Notes: generated by a model from the sequence alone, not told the origin. A stretch of DNA of 64,000 nt from Thinopyrum elongatum (GCA_011799875.1 CM022298.1:53577736-53641735), one strand, 5' to 3'; positions 33,445 through 46,651 are shown, counted from the first letter of the stretch. Program-made: numbers and translations.

Positions 33445-35600
33445 GAGGCATAGTTATGCCTCACCGAAAGGAAAACACATTATTTTTACTTAAGCGAGAG
33501 GCACAAATTTGCTTCCACGAGAGGTACACTCGGAAAGGGAAAAAAAGTGGGGAAAATCGTGCTTCTGGCTCGGTGTTTTTTCTTTCAGTTTTTTCATGGA
33601 AATTTTTTTCGTCGAAACCTATTAACATGGGACCATTTTCAAAGATCTCGACTCAAGAAATCCAACGGTAAAACGGTTCACGATTTGGGCGCATGGTTTA
33701 AGAGATAAACATTTTAAATAAACAATCTTAAAAAGAGAGAATATTCCTAGTTGCAACCTGAAGAGAACACGGGAAAAAGGCAGAACGTCGGATGCGTGTT
33801 TGTCTAGCTTATAAGAGACAGAGGTACGCTCTCCTTACGAGCGCTCTAAGTGGCTGGCCTAGTGCAAAAAAAATATTTCACCAACTTCCTTCTTTTTTCC
33901 TTATAAATCTTTGTTTATATTTGAGACATTCTAAGTCCATACTTTTTAAGAACATTTTTTTTAATTTTCTCAATTTAATTTCAAGAAGTTACTTTGAATA
34001 TGAAAAATATAAACAAAGCTTAAAAAATTGTTAGCGCAGTTTAAAAATGTGAAATCATGCATAAATGTTTGTGGCGTTTGAAAAATGTACACATGTTTCA
34101 AATTGTTTCTACTCTGTAAATCAATATTCACATAATTCATAAAAAATAATTTGTACTATTCAAAAAAGTATGTTACATTTCAAAATATTCATGAATTTCA
34201 AGAATATGTTTCGATAGTTACAAAAATATAATTATACAGTGTAAAAAATGCATAGTTTGAACAATTATATCATTCCAAAAAATGTTTTAATGTGTACGTG
34301 AACTTTTTTTACTAATATTTGAAAAGCAACATGTGCATGAAAAAGTGTTAATCATGTATTTGGAAAGTCCTACATGGTGTAAATCTTTTAAGATGTGCAT
34401 AAAAATGTAAAATGTGTATGAAAACAACAGATATCAAAACATATATTTGGAAAAATGTTCAACATGTATGAAACAATGTTTCTTGATGGATACAAAAAAC
34501 GTACAATGTGTAATAAAATGTAGACATCTGCTGAAAAAAAAGGAAAAAAGAAAAAATATATAGAAACTAAAAAACCGGAGAAGAAACAAAAAAACCGAGG
34601 AAAAACATATTAGGAATTCACACAAAAAATTAATTCAAAAACATATTTGGACTGAAGAATTTTTAAAATTTGCAAATGTTTTTAATTTGATCATTTTTTG
34701 AATTTGCGATCATTTTTTCGAAATCACGAACTTTTATGTATTGATTATCCTTTTTACTGCAAAAACTTCACGAATGTTTTTTTGATTTTTTGATTTTTTT
34801 TTGAAGTCATAATTTTTATTAGTTGAAGATAAAAGAAGTAGAAAACTCACCCACGCTCGCTCGTTGGGAGACGCTCGCTCTCGCTCGCTGGAGGAGACTC
34901 ACGTGCGCGACTAGGGCCCATGTAACAGTTGTCGACCTGAGTCACGCGAGTGACATGTCGCTTCTCGCCGAAATCACTAGTTAAGGTACCGCTTACAAAG
35001 GTCACTCTTACTTCATCTGATGGTGACAAGTGGGGCATTGCATGTGCGCCACTTGTCGCAACTTGGGAGTTTGTGCTCATTTTCATATATTTGCTCTTTC
35101 AAAACGTTATATTCTTGAACCGTGTGTCCAAATCATGAACTGTTTTCACCGTTCCGTTTCTCGTATCGAGATTTTTGAATGAGATCTCATGTTAATAGAT
35201 TTTGATCGTTTTTCTGGAAAACAAGGAAAAACAAAAACTAGGAGTCGAGAATTTAGAAACCAAAAAATCTTAAATAGCAGGAAAAAACACAAGAAAAGGA
35301 ATAAAAATAGAAACCTAAAATTAACTAGAACAAGATGTACTTCACTTTTCTTGGAAGCACTGTTTGCTTCACTTTTTGGGGGGAAGCATAACTGTGCTTC
35401 ACGCGGTAACACATCTATTTTTCCAGTTTTTTGGGGAAGCACAGAAGCACAGTTTGTGCTTCATGCCATGAAGCACAGTTGTAACAATCTGAAGAAACCA
35501 GAAAAACAAAACAAATTTGAGAGAAACCTAGGAGAACAAAGAAAAATTCGAAAAGCCAAAAAAACATTGTAAAATAAAATTCACGCAATTCTAAAAAAAT
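33445..35600 (-). repeat. AT-rich DNA-element-like block X (right copy)
   Basis: The part 33445-34740 is homologous, inverted, to 2890-4201. The part 35118-35220 (AACCGTG, then GAGATCTCATGTTAATAG) is homologous to 33590-33700 but in the opposite direction, so this copy has internal inverted repeats roughly flanking 33.9-35.1 kb. Repeated GTGCTTC/GAAGCAC words at 35340-35490. Style resembles Mutator-like elements with long terminal inverted repeats, but exact ends and a duplication were not found. No transposase. Confidence 0.5.
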
Positions 35601-35749
35601 CGCATAATTTATTAAAAATGTTTCGTGCCATTCAAAAAAATGATCGTGATAGTTAAAAAAATTATTAGTCTTCTTGTACTCGAACTCAAAACATGTAGAG
35701 TAGGTTGATAGTGATCTACTACAGTGCTTCTAAGTGACATATTGATTAC

Positions 35750-36511
35750 TATGATCTGATGATCTGAGGACCATTTTATCATGAATATTCAAGCCTACCA
35801 AAAAAATTGAACAAAATGCAAAAATTCGCTCACCCTCGAAACAAACGGGATTTGACGAAATTCCAAAAATTTCATCAAAGTTTTAAACAATGCATTCAAC
35901 AAAATTGTCCTGGGAAAGTCCCATTGTGACAGTGCCATTAGGCCCTGGAAACTTCACCATCACTGACTGGTCAAGGTTGGCCCGTCAATAATCAGATTCA
36001 CCACCGATAGGTGGATAGAGGCCGGTCTATGTTGAGTGTTAGTTTCGGAGCAATTTCTAATAGTGAGAGCAATTAATATTCCGTAATCCCAAAAATCAAC
36101 TAAGAAAAGAAAAGTTGGTAGTGTATATTCAACCTCTCTCCCCCTCCCCTAGTTGACATCTTTGATCCTTCACCTTTGTTGCCTCAATGATGTTGGCCGC
36201 AACCTCGTGAGCATCCTGCATATCTTTCACGACGACATCATATTATATTACCATTTTCTACTATTTTATGCGACTCCTAGTTGATCTTAAGAATACGAGT
36301 GCATTAATCATCAACACTCGGGTTGTTGTCATCATGTCTTAGGGTCCCATCAATGTGAAGAATGTTGATTGCTCTGGGGTAAACACTCGGGGCCGTTGTC
36401 AGCACGTCAGAAGTGACATGGCATGGCTCTGGGGCGGTCAGCCATTGGCTCGCCGCCTACAGTCTGCTACCGCGGCGTCGACAGGGCCATGATGATGACG
36501 ACCGCAACCTC
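35750..36511 (-). repeat. Block Z (right copy, inverted)
   Basis: Reverse complement of 5985-6740 with small differences. It is cut at 36511 by copia element 2; the five bases before the LTR are ACCTC. The 35601-35749 gap holds nothing recognisable. Confidence 0.65.
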
Positions 36512-38266
36512 TGAAGGAAATATGCCCTAGAGGCAATAATAAAGTTGTTATTTTATATTATCTTATTCATGATAAAGTTTTATTATTCATGCTAGAATTG
36601 TATTGATCGGAAACCTTAATACATATGTGAATACATAAACAAACACTGTGTCCCTAGTGAGCCTCTACTAGACTAGCTCGTTGATCAAAGATGGTTAAGG
36701 TTTCCTATGCATTGACATGAGTTGTCATTTGATAACGGGATCACATCATTAGGAGAATGATGTGATGGACAAGACTCATCCGTTAGCTTAGCATAATGAT
36801 CGTTCAGTTTTATTGCTATTGCTTTCTTCATGTCAAATACATATTCCTTCGACTATGAGATTACGCAACTCCCGGATACCGGAGGAATGCCTTGTGTGCT
36901 ATCAAACGTCACAACGTAACTGGGTGATTATAAACATGCTCTATAGGTATCTCCGAAGGTGTTTGTTGAGTTGGCATAGATCGAGATTAGGATTCGTCGC
37001 TCCGAGTATCGGAGAGGTATCTCTGGGCCCTCTCAGTAATACACATCATAAGCTTTCAAGCAAACAACTAAGGAGTTGGTCACGAGGTGATGTATTACAG
37101 AACGAGTAAAGAGACTTGCCAGTAACAAGATTGAACTAGGTGTGAAGATACCGACGATCGAATCTCAGGCAAGTAACATACCGATAGACAAAGGGAATTA
37201 CGTGTCATAACGGTTCGACCGATAAAGATCTTCGTAGAATATGTAGGAGCCAATATGGGCATCCAGGTTCCGCTATTGGTTATTGACCGGAGAGGTGTGT
37301 CGGTCATGTCTACATAGTTCTCGAACCCGTAGGGTCCGCACGCTTAACGTTCGTTGACGATATAGTATTATATGAGTTATGTGATTTGGTGACCAAATGT
37401 TGTTCGGAGTCCTGGATGAGATCACGGGCATGACACGGAGTCTCGAAATGGTCGAGAGGTAAAGATCGATATATAGTACGATGGTATTCGGACACCAGAA
37501 GTGTTTCGGAGGGTACCGGGTACTTATCGGGTCACCGGAAAGGAGTTTCGGGCACCCCCGGCAAAGATATGGGCCTTATGGGCCAAGAGAGGGAACACAC
37601 CAGCCCACAAGGGGCTGGTGCGCCCCTATATAGGTCAGCCCTATGAGGAGGAGAAGGAAAGAGGGGAAGGAAAGGAAAGTGTGGAGTAGGACTCCCCCTT
37701 CCTTCCCTCCCCCCCCCCCTTCTTCTTATAAGGAAAGGGGGGGGCGCAGGGCAAGGCAGCAGCCCTAGGGCTGCTGCCAGGTCTCTTGGGGTGCCCTAGG
37801 GGCTGCCTCCTCCCCTCCCACCTATATATACATGGGTAGGGGTGCCACACAAGGACACACAACATTGTCTTAGCCGTGTGCGGTGCCCCCGTCCACCGTT
37901 TACTCCCCCGGTCATATTTTCGTGGTGCTTAGGCGAAGCCCTGTGAGGATCACTTCACCATCACAGTCACCACGCCGTCGTGCTGACGGAACTCATCTAC
38001 TACCTCGACGTCTTGCTGGATCAAGAAGGCGAGGGACGTCACCGAGCTAAACATGTGCAGAACACGGAGGTGCCGTGCATTCGGTACTTGATCGGTTGAA
38101 GCGTGAAGAAGTTCGACTACATCAACCGCGTTGAGAAACGCTTCCGCTTACGGCCTACGAGGGTACGTAGACACACTCTCCCCCTCATTGCTATGTATCT
38201 CCATGGATAGATCATTGCGTGTGTGTAGATTTTTTTGTTTTGTTTTCCATGCAATGTTTCCCAACA
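36512..38266 (+). repeat. Copia element 2 5' LTR
   Basis: 1755 bp, TGAAGGAAATATGCC to TTTCCCAACA, with TATATATA at 37823-37830. Close to the LTR at 7794-9537. Confidence 0.85.
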
Positions 38267-38267
38267 G

Positions 38268-38281
38268 TGGCATCATGAGCC
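38268..38281 (+). other. Primer-binding site, copia 2
   Basis: TGGCATCATGAGCC, a degenerate match to the initiator-Met complement, one base after the LTR end. Confidence 0.65.
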
Positions 38282-39335
38282 AGGTCTATGCGTAGATGAT
38301 ATGCACGAGTAGAACACAAAGAGTTGTGGGCGGTGATAGTCATACTGCTTACCACCAAGGTCTTATTTTGATTCGGCGGTATTGTGGGATGAAGTGGCCC
38401 GGACCAACCTTACATGTCCACGGACATGAGACCGGTTCCACCGACAGACATGCAACTAGTTTTGCATAAAGGTGGCTGGCGGGTGTCTGTTTCTCCTACT
38501 TTAGTTGAATCGAATTTGACTGCGGACGGTCCTTGAAGAAGGTTAAAACAGCAAACTTGACGAAACACCGTTGTGGTTTTATGCATAGGTAAGAACGGTT
38601 CTTGCTAGAAGCCCGTAGCAGCAACGTAAAACTTGCAACAACAAAGTAGAGGACGTCTAACTTGTTTTTGCAGGGTATGTTGTGATGTGATATGGTCAAG
38701 ACATGATGTGATATACGTTATTGTATGAGATGATCATGTTTTGTAAGTTATCGGCAACCGGCAGGAGCCTTATGGTTGTCTCTTTATTGTATGAAATGCA
38801 AACGCCATGCAATTGCTTTACTTTATCACTATGTGTTAGCGATAGTTGTAGAAGCAATAGTTGGCGAGACGACCACGACGCAACGATGGAGATCAAGGTG
38901 TCGAGCCGGTGACGATGGAGATCATGACGATGCTTTGTAGATGGAGATCAAAAGCACAAGATGATGATGGCCATATCATGTCACATATTTTGATTGCATG
39001 TGATGTTTATCTTTTATGCATCTTATTTTGCTTAGTACGGTGGTAGCATTATAAGATGATTCCCTTCACTAAATTTCAAGGTAAAAGTGTTCTCCCTGAG
39101 TATGCACCGTTGCTACAGTTCGTCGTGTTGAGACACCACGTGATGATCGGGTGTGATAGACTCTACGTTCACATACAACGGGTGCAAGACAGTTTTGCAC
39201 ATGCGAAATACTTGGGTTAAACTTGACGAGCCTAGCATGTACAGACATGGCCTCAGAACACTGGAGACCGAAAGGTCGAACGTGAATCATATAGTAGATA
39301 TGATCAACATAGAGATGTTCACCATTGATGACTAC
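38282..39335 (+). other. Copia 2 leader
   Basis: Non-coding leader matching 9553-10610 of copia 1. It is split by the solo LTR at 39336 and resumes at 40927. The gag ATG position (CAATAGC near 41095) no longer has a start codon. Confidence 0.7.
39331..39335. repeat. Target-site duplication of solo LTR (left)
   Basis: ACTAC, repeated at 40922-40926; copia 1 shows a related uninterrupted site (GATTACCCCATCTC). Confidence 0.88.
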
Positions 39336-40921
39336 TGATACGTCTCCAACGTATCTATAATTTTTTATTATTCCATGCTATTATATTATTTATTTTGGAT
39401 GTTTTATATGCGTTAATATGCTATTTTATATTATTTTTGGGACTAACCTATTAACCTAGAGCCCAGTGCCAGTTCCTGTTTTTTCCCTGTTTTTGAGTTT
39501 CGCAGAAAAGGAATACCAAACGGAGTCCAAACGGAATGAAACCTTCGCGATGATTTTTCTTGGACCAAAAGAAAACCAGGAGACTTGGAGATGAAGTCGA
39601 AGGAGCCACGAGGTGGCCACAAGGATGGAGGGCGTGCCCAGGGGGTAGGGCACGCCCCCACCCTTGTGGGCCCCTCGTGCACCTCCTGACCTAATTCTTT
39701 CGCCTATATATTCCCATATATCCCCAAACCACCAGAGGAATCCACGAAAACACTTTTCCACCACCGCAACCTTCTGTACCCGTGAGATCGCATCTAGGGA
39801 CCTTTTCCGGCACCCTGCCGAAGGCGGATTCGATCACGGAGGGCTTCTACATCAACTCTATTGCCCTTCTGATGAAGCGTGAGTAGTTTACCACATACCT
39901 ACGGGTCCATAGCTAGTAGCTAGATGGCTTCTTCTCTCTCTTTGATTCTCAATACCATGTTCTCCTCGATGTTCTTGGAGATCTATTCGATGTAATACTT
40001 TTTTGCGGTGTGTTTCCCGAGATCCGATGAATTGTGGATTTATGATCAGCTTATCTATGAATATTATTTGAATCTTCTCTGAATTCTTTTATGCATGATT
40101 TGATATCTTTGTAATTCTCTTCGAACTATCAGTTTGGTTTGGCCAACTAGATTGGTTTTTCTTGCAATGGGAGAAGTGCTTAGCTTTGGGTTCAATCTTG
40201 CGGTGTCCTTTCCCAGTGACAGTAGGGGCAGCAAGGCACGTATTGTATTGTTGCCCTCGAGGATAAAAAGATGGGGTTTTCATCATATTGCTTGAGTTAA
40301 TTCCTCTACATCATGTCATCTTACTTAATGCATTACTCCGTTCTTTATGAACTTAATACTCTAGATGCATGCTGGATAGCGATCGATGTGTGGAGTAATA
40401 GTAGTACATGCAGAATCGTTTCGGTCTACTTGACACAGACGTGATGCCAATATCCATGATCATTGCCTTAGATATCGTCATAACTTTGCGCTTTTCTATC
40501 AATTGCTCGGCAGTAATTTGTTCACCCACCGTGTTATTTGCTATCTTGAGAGAAGCCTCTAGTGAAACCTATGGCCCCCGGGTCTATTTTCCATCATATA
40601 AGTTTCCGATCTACTATTTTGCAATCTTTTACTTTCCGATCTATAAACCAAAAATACCAAAAATATTTACTTTACCGTTTGTTTACTTTCATCTATCTCT
40701 ATCAGATCTCACTTTTGCATGTAACCGTGAAGGGATTGACAACCCCTTTATCGCGTTGGGTGCAAGTTGTTTGATTGTTTGTGAAGGTATTTGGTGACTT
40801 GTGTGTTCCCCCTACTGGATTGATACCTTGGTTCTCAAACTGAGGGAAATACTTGTCTCTACTTTGCTGCATCACCCTTTCCTCTTCAAGGGAAAAAACA
40901 ACGCAAGCTCAAGAAGTAGCA
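39336..40921 (+). mobile_element. Solo Sabrina-like LTR
   Basis: 1586 bp from TGATACGTCTCC to AAGTAGCA with perfect ACTAC duplication and no internal region. TATATA at 39705-39710. It is the product of recombination between two LTRs of an element of unit D's subfamily. Confidence 0.92.
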
Positions 40922-41198
40922 ACTACCCCATCTCACGTGATGATTCGACATGGGTTAGTTGATTTGGATCACGTATCATTTAGATGACTTGAGGGATGTC
41001 TATTTAAGTGGGAGTTCTTAAGTAATTTGATTAATTGAACTTAATTGATCATGAACTTAGTCCTGATAGTATTTGCATATCTATGTTTAAGATCAATAGC
41101 TCGCGATATAGCTCCTATATATTTTTGATATGCTCCTAGAGAAAAGTTGAAAGATGATAGTAGCAATGATGCAGACTGGGTCCATGATCTGAGGATTA

Positions 41199-41690
41199 CA
41201 CTACAGGAATCAGCTTCTTTGCCGTCTGCCATGGCAGACGGCAAAGGCATGAATGGCGGTCGGCAAAGCTCTTTGCCGACTGCTAGCTGTCGGCAAACAG
41301 TCCGGCTCAATTCCTGCCGGTAAATGCCTTCTTTGCCGTCTGCTTCAGAGAAGCGGACGACAAAGGTTTATGCCGTCAGCCGTTTGCGGCCAGCAGACGG
41401 CAAAGAGCTTAGACGGCAGTGAGGTGAGGTGGGAGCCGTTAGGGGTTAACGGCGTGCTTTGCCGTCAGCCGGCAGACGGCAAAGAGGCTAAGGTCTTTGC
41501 CGTCTGCTGGCGGACGGCAAAGAGCCCAAATAGGAGTCACTGGGAAGCTGCCACGTGGCCTTATTTGCCGTCTGCTAGCTGTCGGCAAAGGGATTTGAAT
41601 CTTTGCCGTCTGCCAGCAGTCGGCAAAGACCTTAGCCTCTTAGCCTCTTTGCCGTCTGCCAGCTGACGGCAAAATGCCCAAATAGGCAAC
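41199..41690. repeat. CACTA left end and subterminal repeats
   Basis: Terminal CACTACAGG followed by many direct and inverted copies of CTTTGCCGTCTGC (41217-41680). In the family these are binding sites for the TNPA-type protein. Confidence 0.85.
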
Positions 41691-42741
41691 CCAGTGTTCC
41701 CAGGTTGCACAGGTCAACCCAGAACCGACGGAACACAATGTCGGCCACCGTCTCGCACTCGACACCGGCGACCATCTCCCCCGGCGGGGCCGGGGCAGCC
41801 TCGTACAGCTCCCAGCTACGTGCTAGCTGTGGAACCTGACCCTCACCGGGCAACGTGACCCACCCAGGGAAGTGCTGCCGGCAAAGCACACCAAGGACCT
41901 GGTTGGGCCTGCGGACACCACGGGGGTGTACCCAGCCCCTGCAGTATGTCAAGGCCAATGCATTAGATATTAATTTGAAGAAACATGAAGGCAAAAGGTT
42001 AAAAAAGAGTAAATTCACTTACTTCAACCCATTAGGCTGTATCAACCACCTCTGGTCGGGGGTCGTCGGCACGGGCGGGAGCTTTGTACCGCCACGCTGG
42101 TAGACCTTCTTGCCCTTGTCAACCATCTCGCCCTCGCTGTAGCTATCATCAGAGAAGGTGTCCTCGCTATCATCAGTAGGGCCACTAGCATCCGGAGTCT
42201 CGTGCGAAGAAGACTCCGGGACTGGAGTCTTCTGGGATGAAGACTCTGGGACCGGACTCACGTGGGGCGAAGGAGAGGCGCCCAGAGTCTGGTGGCGCGA
42301 AGGATCAGCGACCCCAGTCTGGTGGGGCGAAAGATCCACGACCCGAGTCTGGTGGCGCGAAGGAGAGGCGACCCCAGTCTGGTGGGGCGAAGGATCCGCG
42401 ACCCGTGTTTGGTGGGCCGAAGAATCGACGACCGGAGGCTCATGGACCGGAGTCCGAGATGGGTCCACATCAGACGGAGCGGTCCTGTGGTCGGGTGAAT
42501 CAGCTAGGGGTGGCGGCGAGGAAGGCGTAGCAGCCTTCCTACCTCTCCCGCTGCCACGTCCACCTCTAGCAGCCTTCTTCGTCCTCCCCCGACCTCTGCC
42601 GGCCGAAGAAGAAGGGCCCGCCGGTGCTGACTGCATACTGTCTAGCAGCGCTCTCCGGAGGGGCTGGGCTGGAATAATGGAAGCACCCCTCCCAGGAGCG
42701 CTCGCACGAGGCTCGGAGCACTCTGGACCCTTGCCCACCAT
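41632..42741 (-). CDS. CACTA second ORF (TNPA-like), two coding exons
   Basis: Coding exons 42741-42023 and 41938-41632 are joined by an intron with GTAAGT donor and CAG acceptor; together they are 1026 nt in phase (341 residues). The first exon is Ser/Pro-rich with a basic GRGRGRTKKAARGGRGSGRG stretch and about ten ~9-residue degenerate repeats (HQTGV/HQTRV). The second has RRPNQVLGVLCRQHFPGWVTL and VECETVADIVFRRFW, conserved in plant CACTA ORF2 proteins, then runs into the subterminal repeats and stops (QTAKRLRG). The usual C-terminal coiled-coil part is absent, so the gene appears cut by an internal deletion. A CAG acceptor just before the ATG (near 42755) suggests a spliced 5' leader, as in En/Spm where one transcript yields two proteins. 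Role by family: binds subterminal repeats. Confidence 0.65.
42240..42460 (-). repeat. ~60-bp coding tandem repeats in CACTA ORF2
   Basis: Units built on GACTCGGGT / CACCAGACT with GTCTGGTGGGGCGAAGG on the plus strand recur about every 30 or 60 bp, and encode the SPHQTGV-type repeats. Confidence 0.7.
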
Positions 42742-42886
42742 CCTGTCAACACCTGCAATGACAAAAAGTAAATGACATTAGTATAACATAAAAAATTTGA
42801 ATAACTGACATGAATACTATGTATATAATTTAAGAGTATCATCATCATGAACATAATAAAAAATTGAATACCTGACATTACTAATA

Positions 42887-45800
42887 TTACTCTGAATCGT
42901 CTATATATGCTCCGGGATCATTAAATGCATCATCATCACTATCAGTGATGAGCTCATCATCATCATTAATAAATGCATCAACATGTGGAAGGCCTCCTTT
43001 ACGTAATTGTTCAAGCATTGAAAGGTCATCTACAGCAGTAACTTCTTCTTGTTCCGGCTCTTCTTGTTCCGGCTCAGGGGTGAAGTCGGATTCACTATCG
43101 CTGTCTACTTCAATGTTCAGGGGTACAGTTGAGCGGTTCTTGAAATGTTTTTTGGAAAGACGTGTTTCTTGGAAGAATTCTCCTTCGTCATATGTGTCTT
43201 GGTCATAATCCTCTTCATTGGGGGGAGGTGGTCTAACACGTGGCGGCACTTCATAAACGACATCCCAACCACTGAGATTTGAATCACTTTGACAGGCCCA
43301 CGGTAGATAGAAAACTTGGGTTGCCTGTTGAGCCGTAATATAGACATCGGGAACATCCAAATGGGTGCTTTGTTTGATTTCGACTAGCCCTATATGTTCA
43401 TGAGTCCTTCTAGTATCCTTCGGCTGGAACCAATAACATCTGAAGACTACGACGTTTGGTGGGTTTTCACCATAGAATTGAAGTTCATAAATTGCTTCAA
43501 CTCTTCCATAATACTCAATACCTCCTTCGCCGATAGTAGAGACACAACAATTTGTAGACTTTCGGTCGGCCATAGATAGCTCTTTGCCATAGGTACGAAA
43601 GCGATACCCGTTGATGTCGTATTTGTCAAATGAACGGACCTTATAGTCAAAACCATTAGCTACTTGTCTCAATTCGGCATCCATAATCTCTGAATTAGCC
43701 TACAAGTTTAATACGAAAGGATTGTTGCATTAGTCGCAAATTAGCCAAAGAAATGAAATGGTCTAATGGAAATTACCGTTTGTTTGAACCAAGAGATGAA
43801 ACCGGGATAGGCGCCTCCTTGCTTTGCGAGAAGCTCATACTCTTCGATGGAATCCTTTTGTATCACTGCACCATACGAGAATATGGCGACGTATCGACTG
43901 CATCAAATATCCCGGAATAAGAGCAGTTCAAAGGAATTAGAAATTGCGAAACAATGTACGGAGATCTTACTCGATGTACGGCCGCACTTCTGTTAGGTTG
44001 TTGAAGAGATACAGCGAAATGGTCTGCCATTCTTCAACACCCAACGGTACTGGTTTCCAACCACTGGCTGGTGCGAGATCCCCTTTGAATAGGCTGAGGT
44101 TGGATTGACCCTTTTTAGGGTCGTCAGCATTGTACCGAGGCTTCGGATTATGCAAATGACGATTTTTGGCTTCGTAGTGTGCTGTCACGAAGTTTGCCGC
44201 CTCCTCAGTGATGAATGCCTTGGCCATCGATGCTTCAATTCTACGTTTGTTTTTACATTTTGCTCGAAGCGTCTTCTGCATTCTCTCAGTTGAGTAGCAC
44301 CAACGATTTTGCACGGGCCCTCCCAATCTTGCCTCGGTCGGGAGATGCAAAATCAAGTGCTGCATTGGATTAAACATGCTCGGCGGAAAGATTTTCTCTA
44401 ACTTGCAGATCAACTCCGGTGCCAACTGTTCCATTTCTTCGAGGAGGCCAGGCGATAGTTCTTTCGCACAAAGAACACGGAAGAAATAGCTCAGCTCTGC
44501 CAGTACTAGCCATTCATCCTCAGGGATGAAGCCACGCAACATCACCGGCATTATCCGCTCAATCCATATGTGCCAATCATGACTTTTTAGACCAAATATT
44601 TTCAATTTTTCAAGACTCGCTCCCCTCTTTAGATTTGCTGCATACCCATCGGGGAACATCAACTGCATTTTCACCCACAGAATAATTTCCCTCATAGCTG
44701 GCCTTCCAAGATTGAACCATGCCTTTGGCTTCGTGAAGTTCCTCTTTCCTTTCGGATCTTGCATGTTTTGTAACGGTCTATCACATAGCTCCTCTTGATC
44801 GACTCTAGCCTTAGGATTATCCTTTGACTTCCCCTCTATGCCGAACAATGTGCCAAAAATGGCTTCGGCGATGTTCTTTTCGGTGTGCATCACGTCGATG
44901 TTGTGTGGGCAAAGGAGGTCTTTGAAGTAAGGCAGATCCCATAAGCATGTCTTGTGAGTCCAGGCGTGTTCCTTATTATACCCCTTGAAATACCCTGGAC
45001 GCACTGGATCTGGCTCGAGAGCGTTTAACTGATCTAGGGTTTGTTGGCCTGTCAACGCAGGTGGTGCAGAGTGTTTGACAACTCTACCTTTCATGAAGTT
45101 CTTCTTGTCTTTCCTGAACTTATGGTGAGGATCCAGAAACGGTCTATGCAAGTCAAAGCAACTATACTTGTGCCCTGCTGTCAGCCAACGAAACTCAAGA
45201 GCTCCCTTGCATGTGGGGCACGGGAACCTTCCATGCACACACCAGCCAACGAATAGCGCATACGCCGGCAAGTCATGCGTCGAGTACATGTACCAGGCAC
45301 GCATTATGAAGTTCTGTTTGCTAAAGGCGTCGTATGTCTTGAACCCATTATCCCAAGCTTCTTGCAATTCGTCCTTAAGCGGCTGCATGTACACATTCAT
45401 ATTCTTCCCCGGATAGTTGGGCCCTGGAATTATCAACGTCAGGAAAATGTTCTTTCTTTGCATAATCTGTCCGGGGGGGAGATTGAGTGGAATGACAAAC
45501 ACTGGCCAACAACTGTATTGGGTTGCCGTCTGACCATACACACTGAACCCATCCGTGCTGACGGCGACTCGAGGATGCCTTGGATCTGCCGTTTTTTCCT
45601 TATGTAATGCATCGAAGCGCTTCCACGCTTCACCATCCGATGTGTGCACCATCATCACATTCCCATCTGCATCACGTTCGGTTCTTTTGCCCGTTTTGTG
45701 CCATGTCATATGTCTGGCCGTCTCTTTGACCATGAAAAGACGTTGAAGTCTTGGTACGATTGGCAAATACCGAAGAACATTAACGGGTATTTTGGTCTGC

Positions 45801-46522
45801 GTCTTCTCACCCATACCATTGTCTACCACAACATACCTGGATGACTCGCAAATGGGACAATAGTTCAAGTCCTCATACTGGTGCCTAAATAAGACACATC
45901 CTTTCTCACAGGCATGTATCTTCTCATAGGGCATCTTAAGAGCACGGAGGATTTTGTCTGACTGGTACAGGTTTGTAGGTAGCACATGGCCTTTGGGTAG
46001 AAATCGTCCGAATACTGTCATCATCGCGTTGTAGCATTCTCTACCCAAGTTGAACTGAGCCTTCAAAGCCATGATTTGTGAGATGGCATCCAGCTGACAA
46101 AGCTCAGTGTGCTCGTGGAGAGGACGTTTTGAGGACTCCAACATTTCAGTGAAGGCCTTTGCAGATTCCTCCATCTCCTCGTCCGAGTCCCGAGCATCGT
46201 CAAAGTCTTGCACCATGTCTTCCATCCCGGTACCATGCTCGTCGGTGCGACGACGAACCACCTCAGGTCTGGCACGTTGGGCAGACTCACCATGAAATGT
46301 CCAGACCGTGTAACCAGGCGTAAAACCAAACTTCTGCAGGTGTTTACTCATTTCAAGCTCGTCCCTCTTATTAAAGTTGTCGCACCGGACACAGGGGCAC
46401 CAGCTTAATCTCTGGCCATTAGCAAATGCGGCTCTAACAAACTCTTTGGTTTTTGTTAACCATTCACCGGTCCAAACTTTCTGACTAGTGTAACCGGTGT
46501 ACATCCACGCACGATCACTCAT
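42887..46522 (-). CDS. CACTA TNP2-like transposase, three exons
   Basis: Inferred exons 46522-43971, 43897-43777 and 43699-42887. Each intron has GT donor and AG acceptor, and lengths (2552+121+813) give 1161 codons in phase with one stop. The start MSDRAWMYTG is preceded by an in-frame stop. Transposase-associated domain about residues 3-77 (SWCPCVRCDNF). TNP2 catalytic region about 255-560 (VSTDGFSVYG, WPVFVIPLNLPPG, CPTCKG, HNIDVMHTEKN). DUF4218 about 645-760 (HDWHIWIERIMPV, HLILHLPTEARLGGP). DUF4216 in exon 3 about 955-1035 (VVVFRCYWF), then an acidic tail (PEPEQEEPEQEE). The enzyme cuts and joins CACTA ends in the nucleus. No frameshift or stop, so it may be functional. Exon joins are my inference. 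Confidence 0.85.
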
Positions 46523-46651
46523 ATTGACTTCCTACTAGACAGACAATAAATATATACATCATTAAGCAAACCATATCCATTAGTTAATGGAGTTTGTCAG
46601 TTCTCTTACGTCCATGCAACCTACATGCTAATAGGTAAAGATAGGTCCTAA

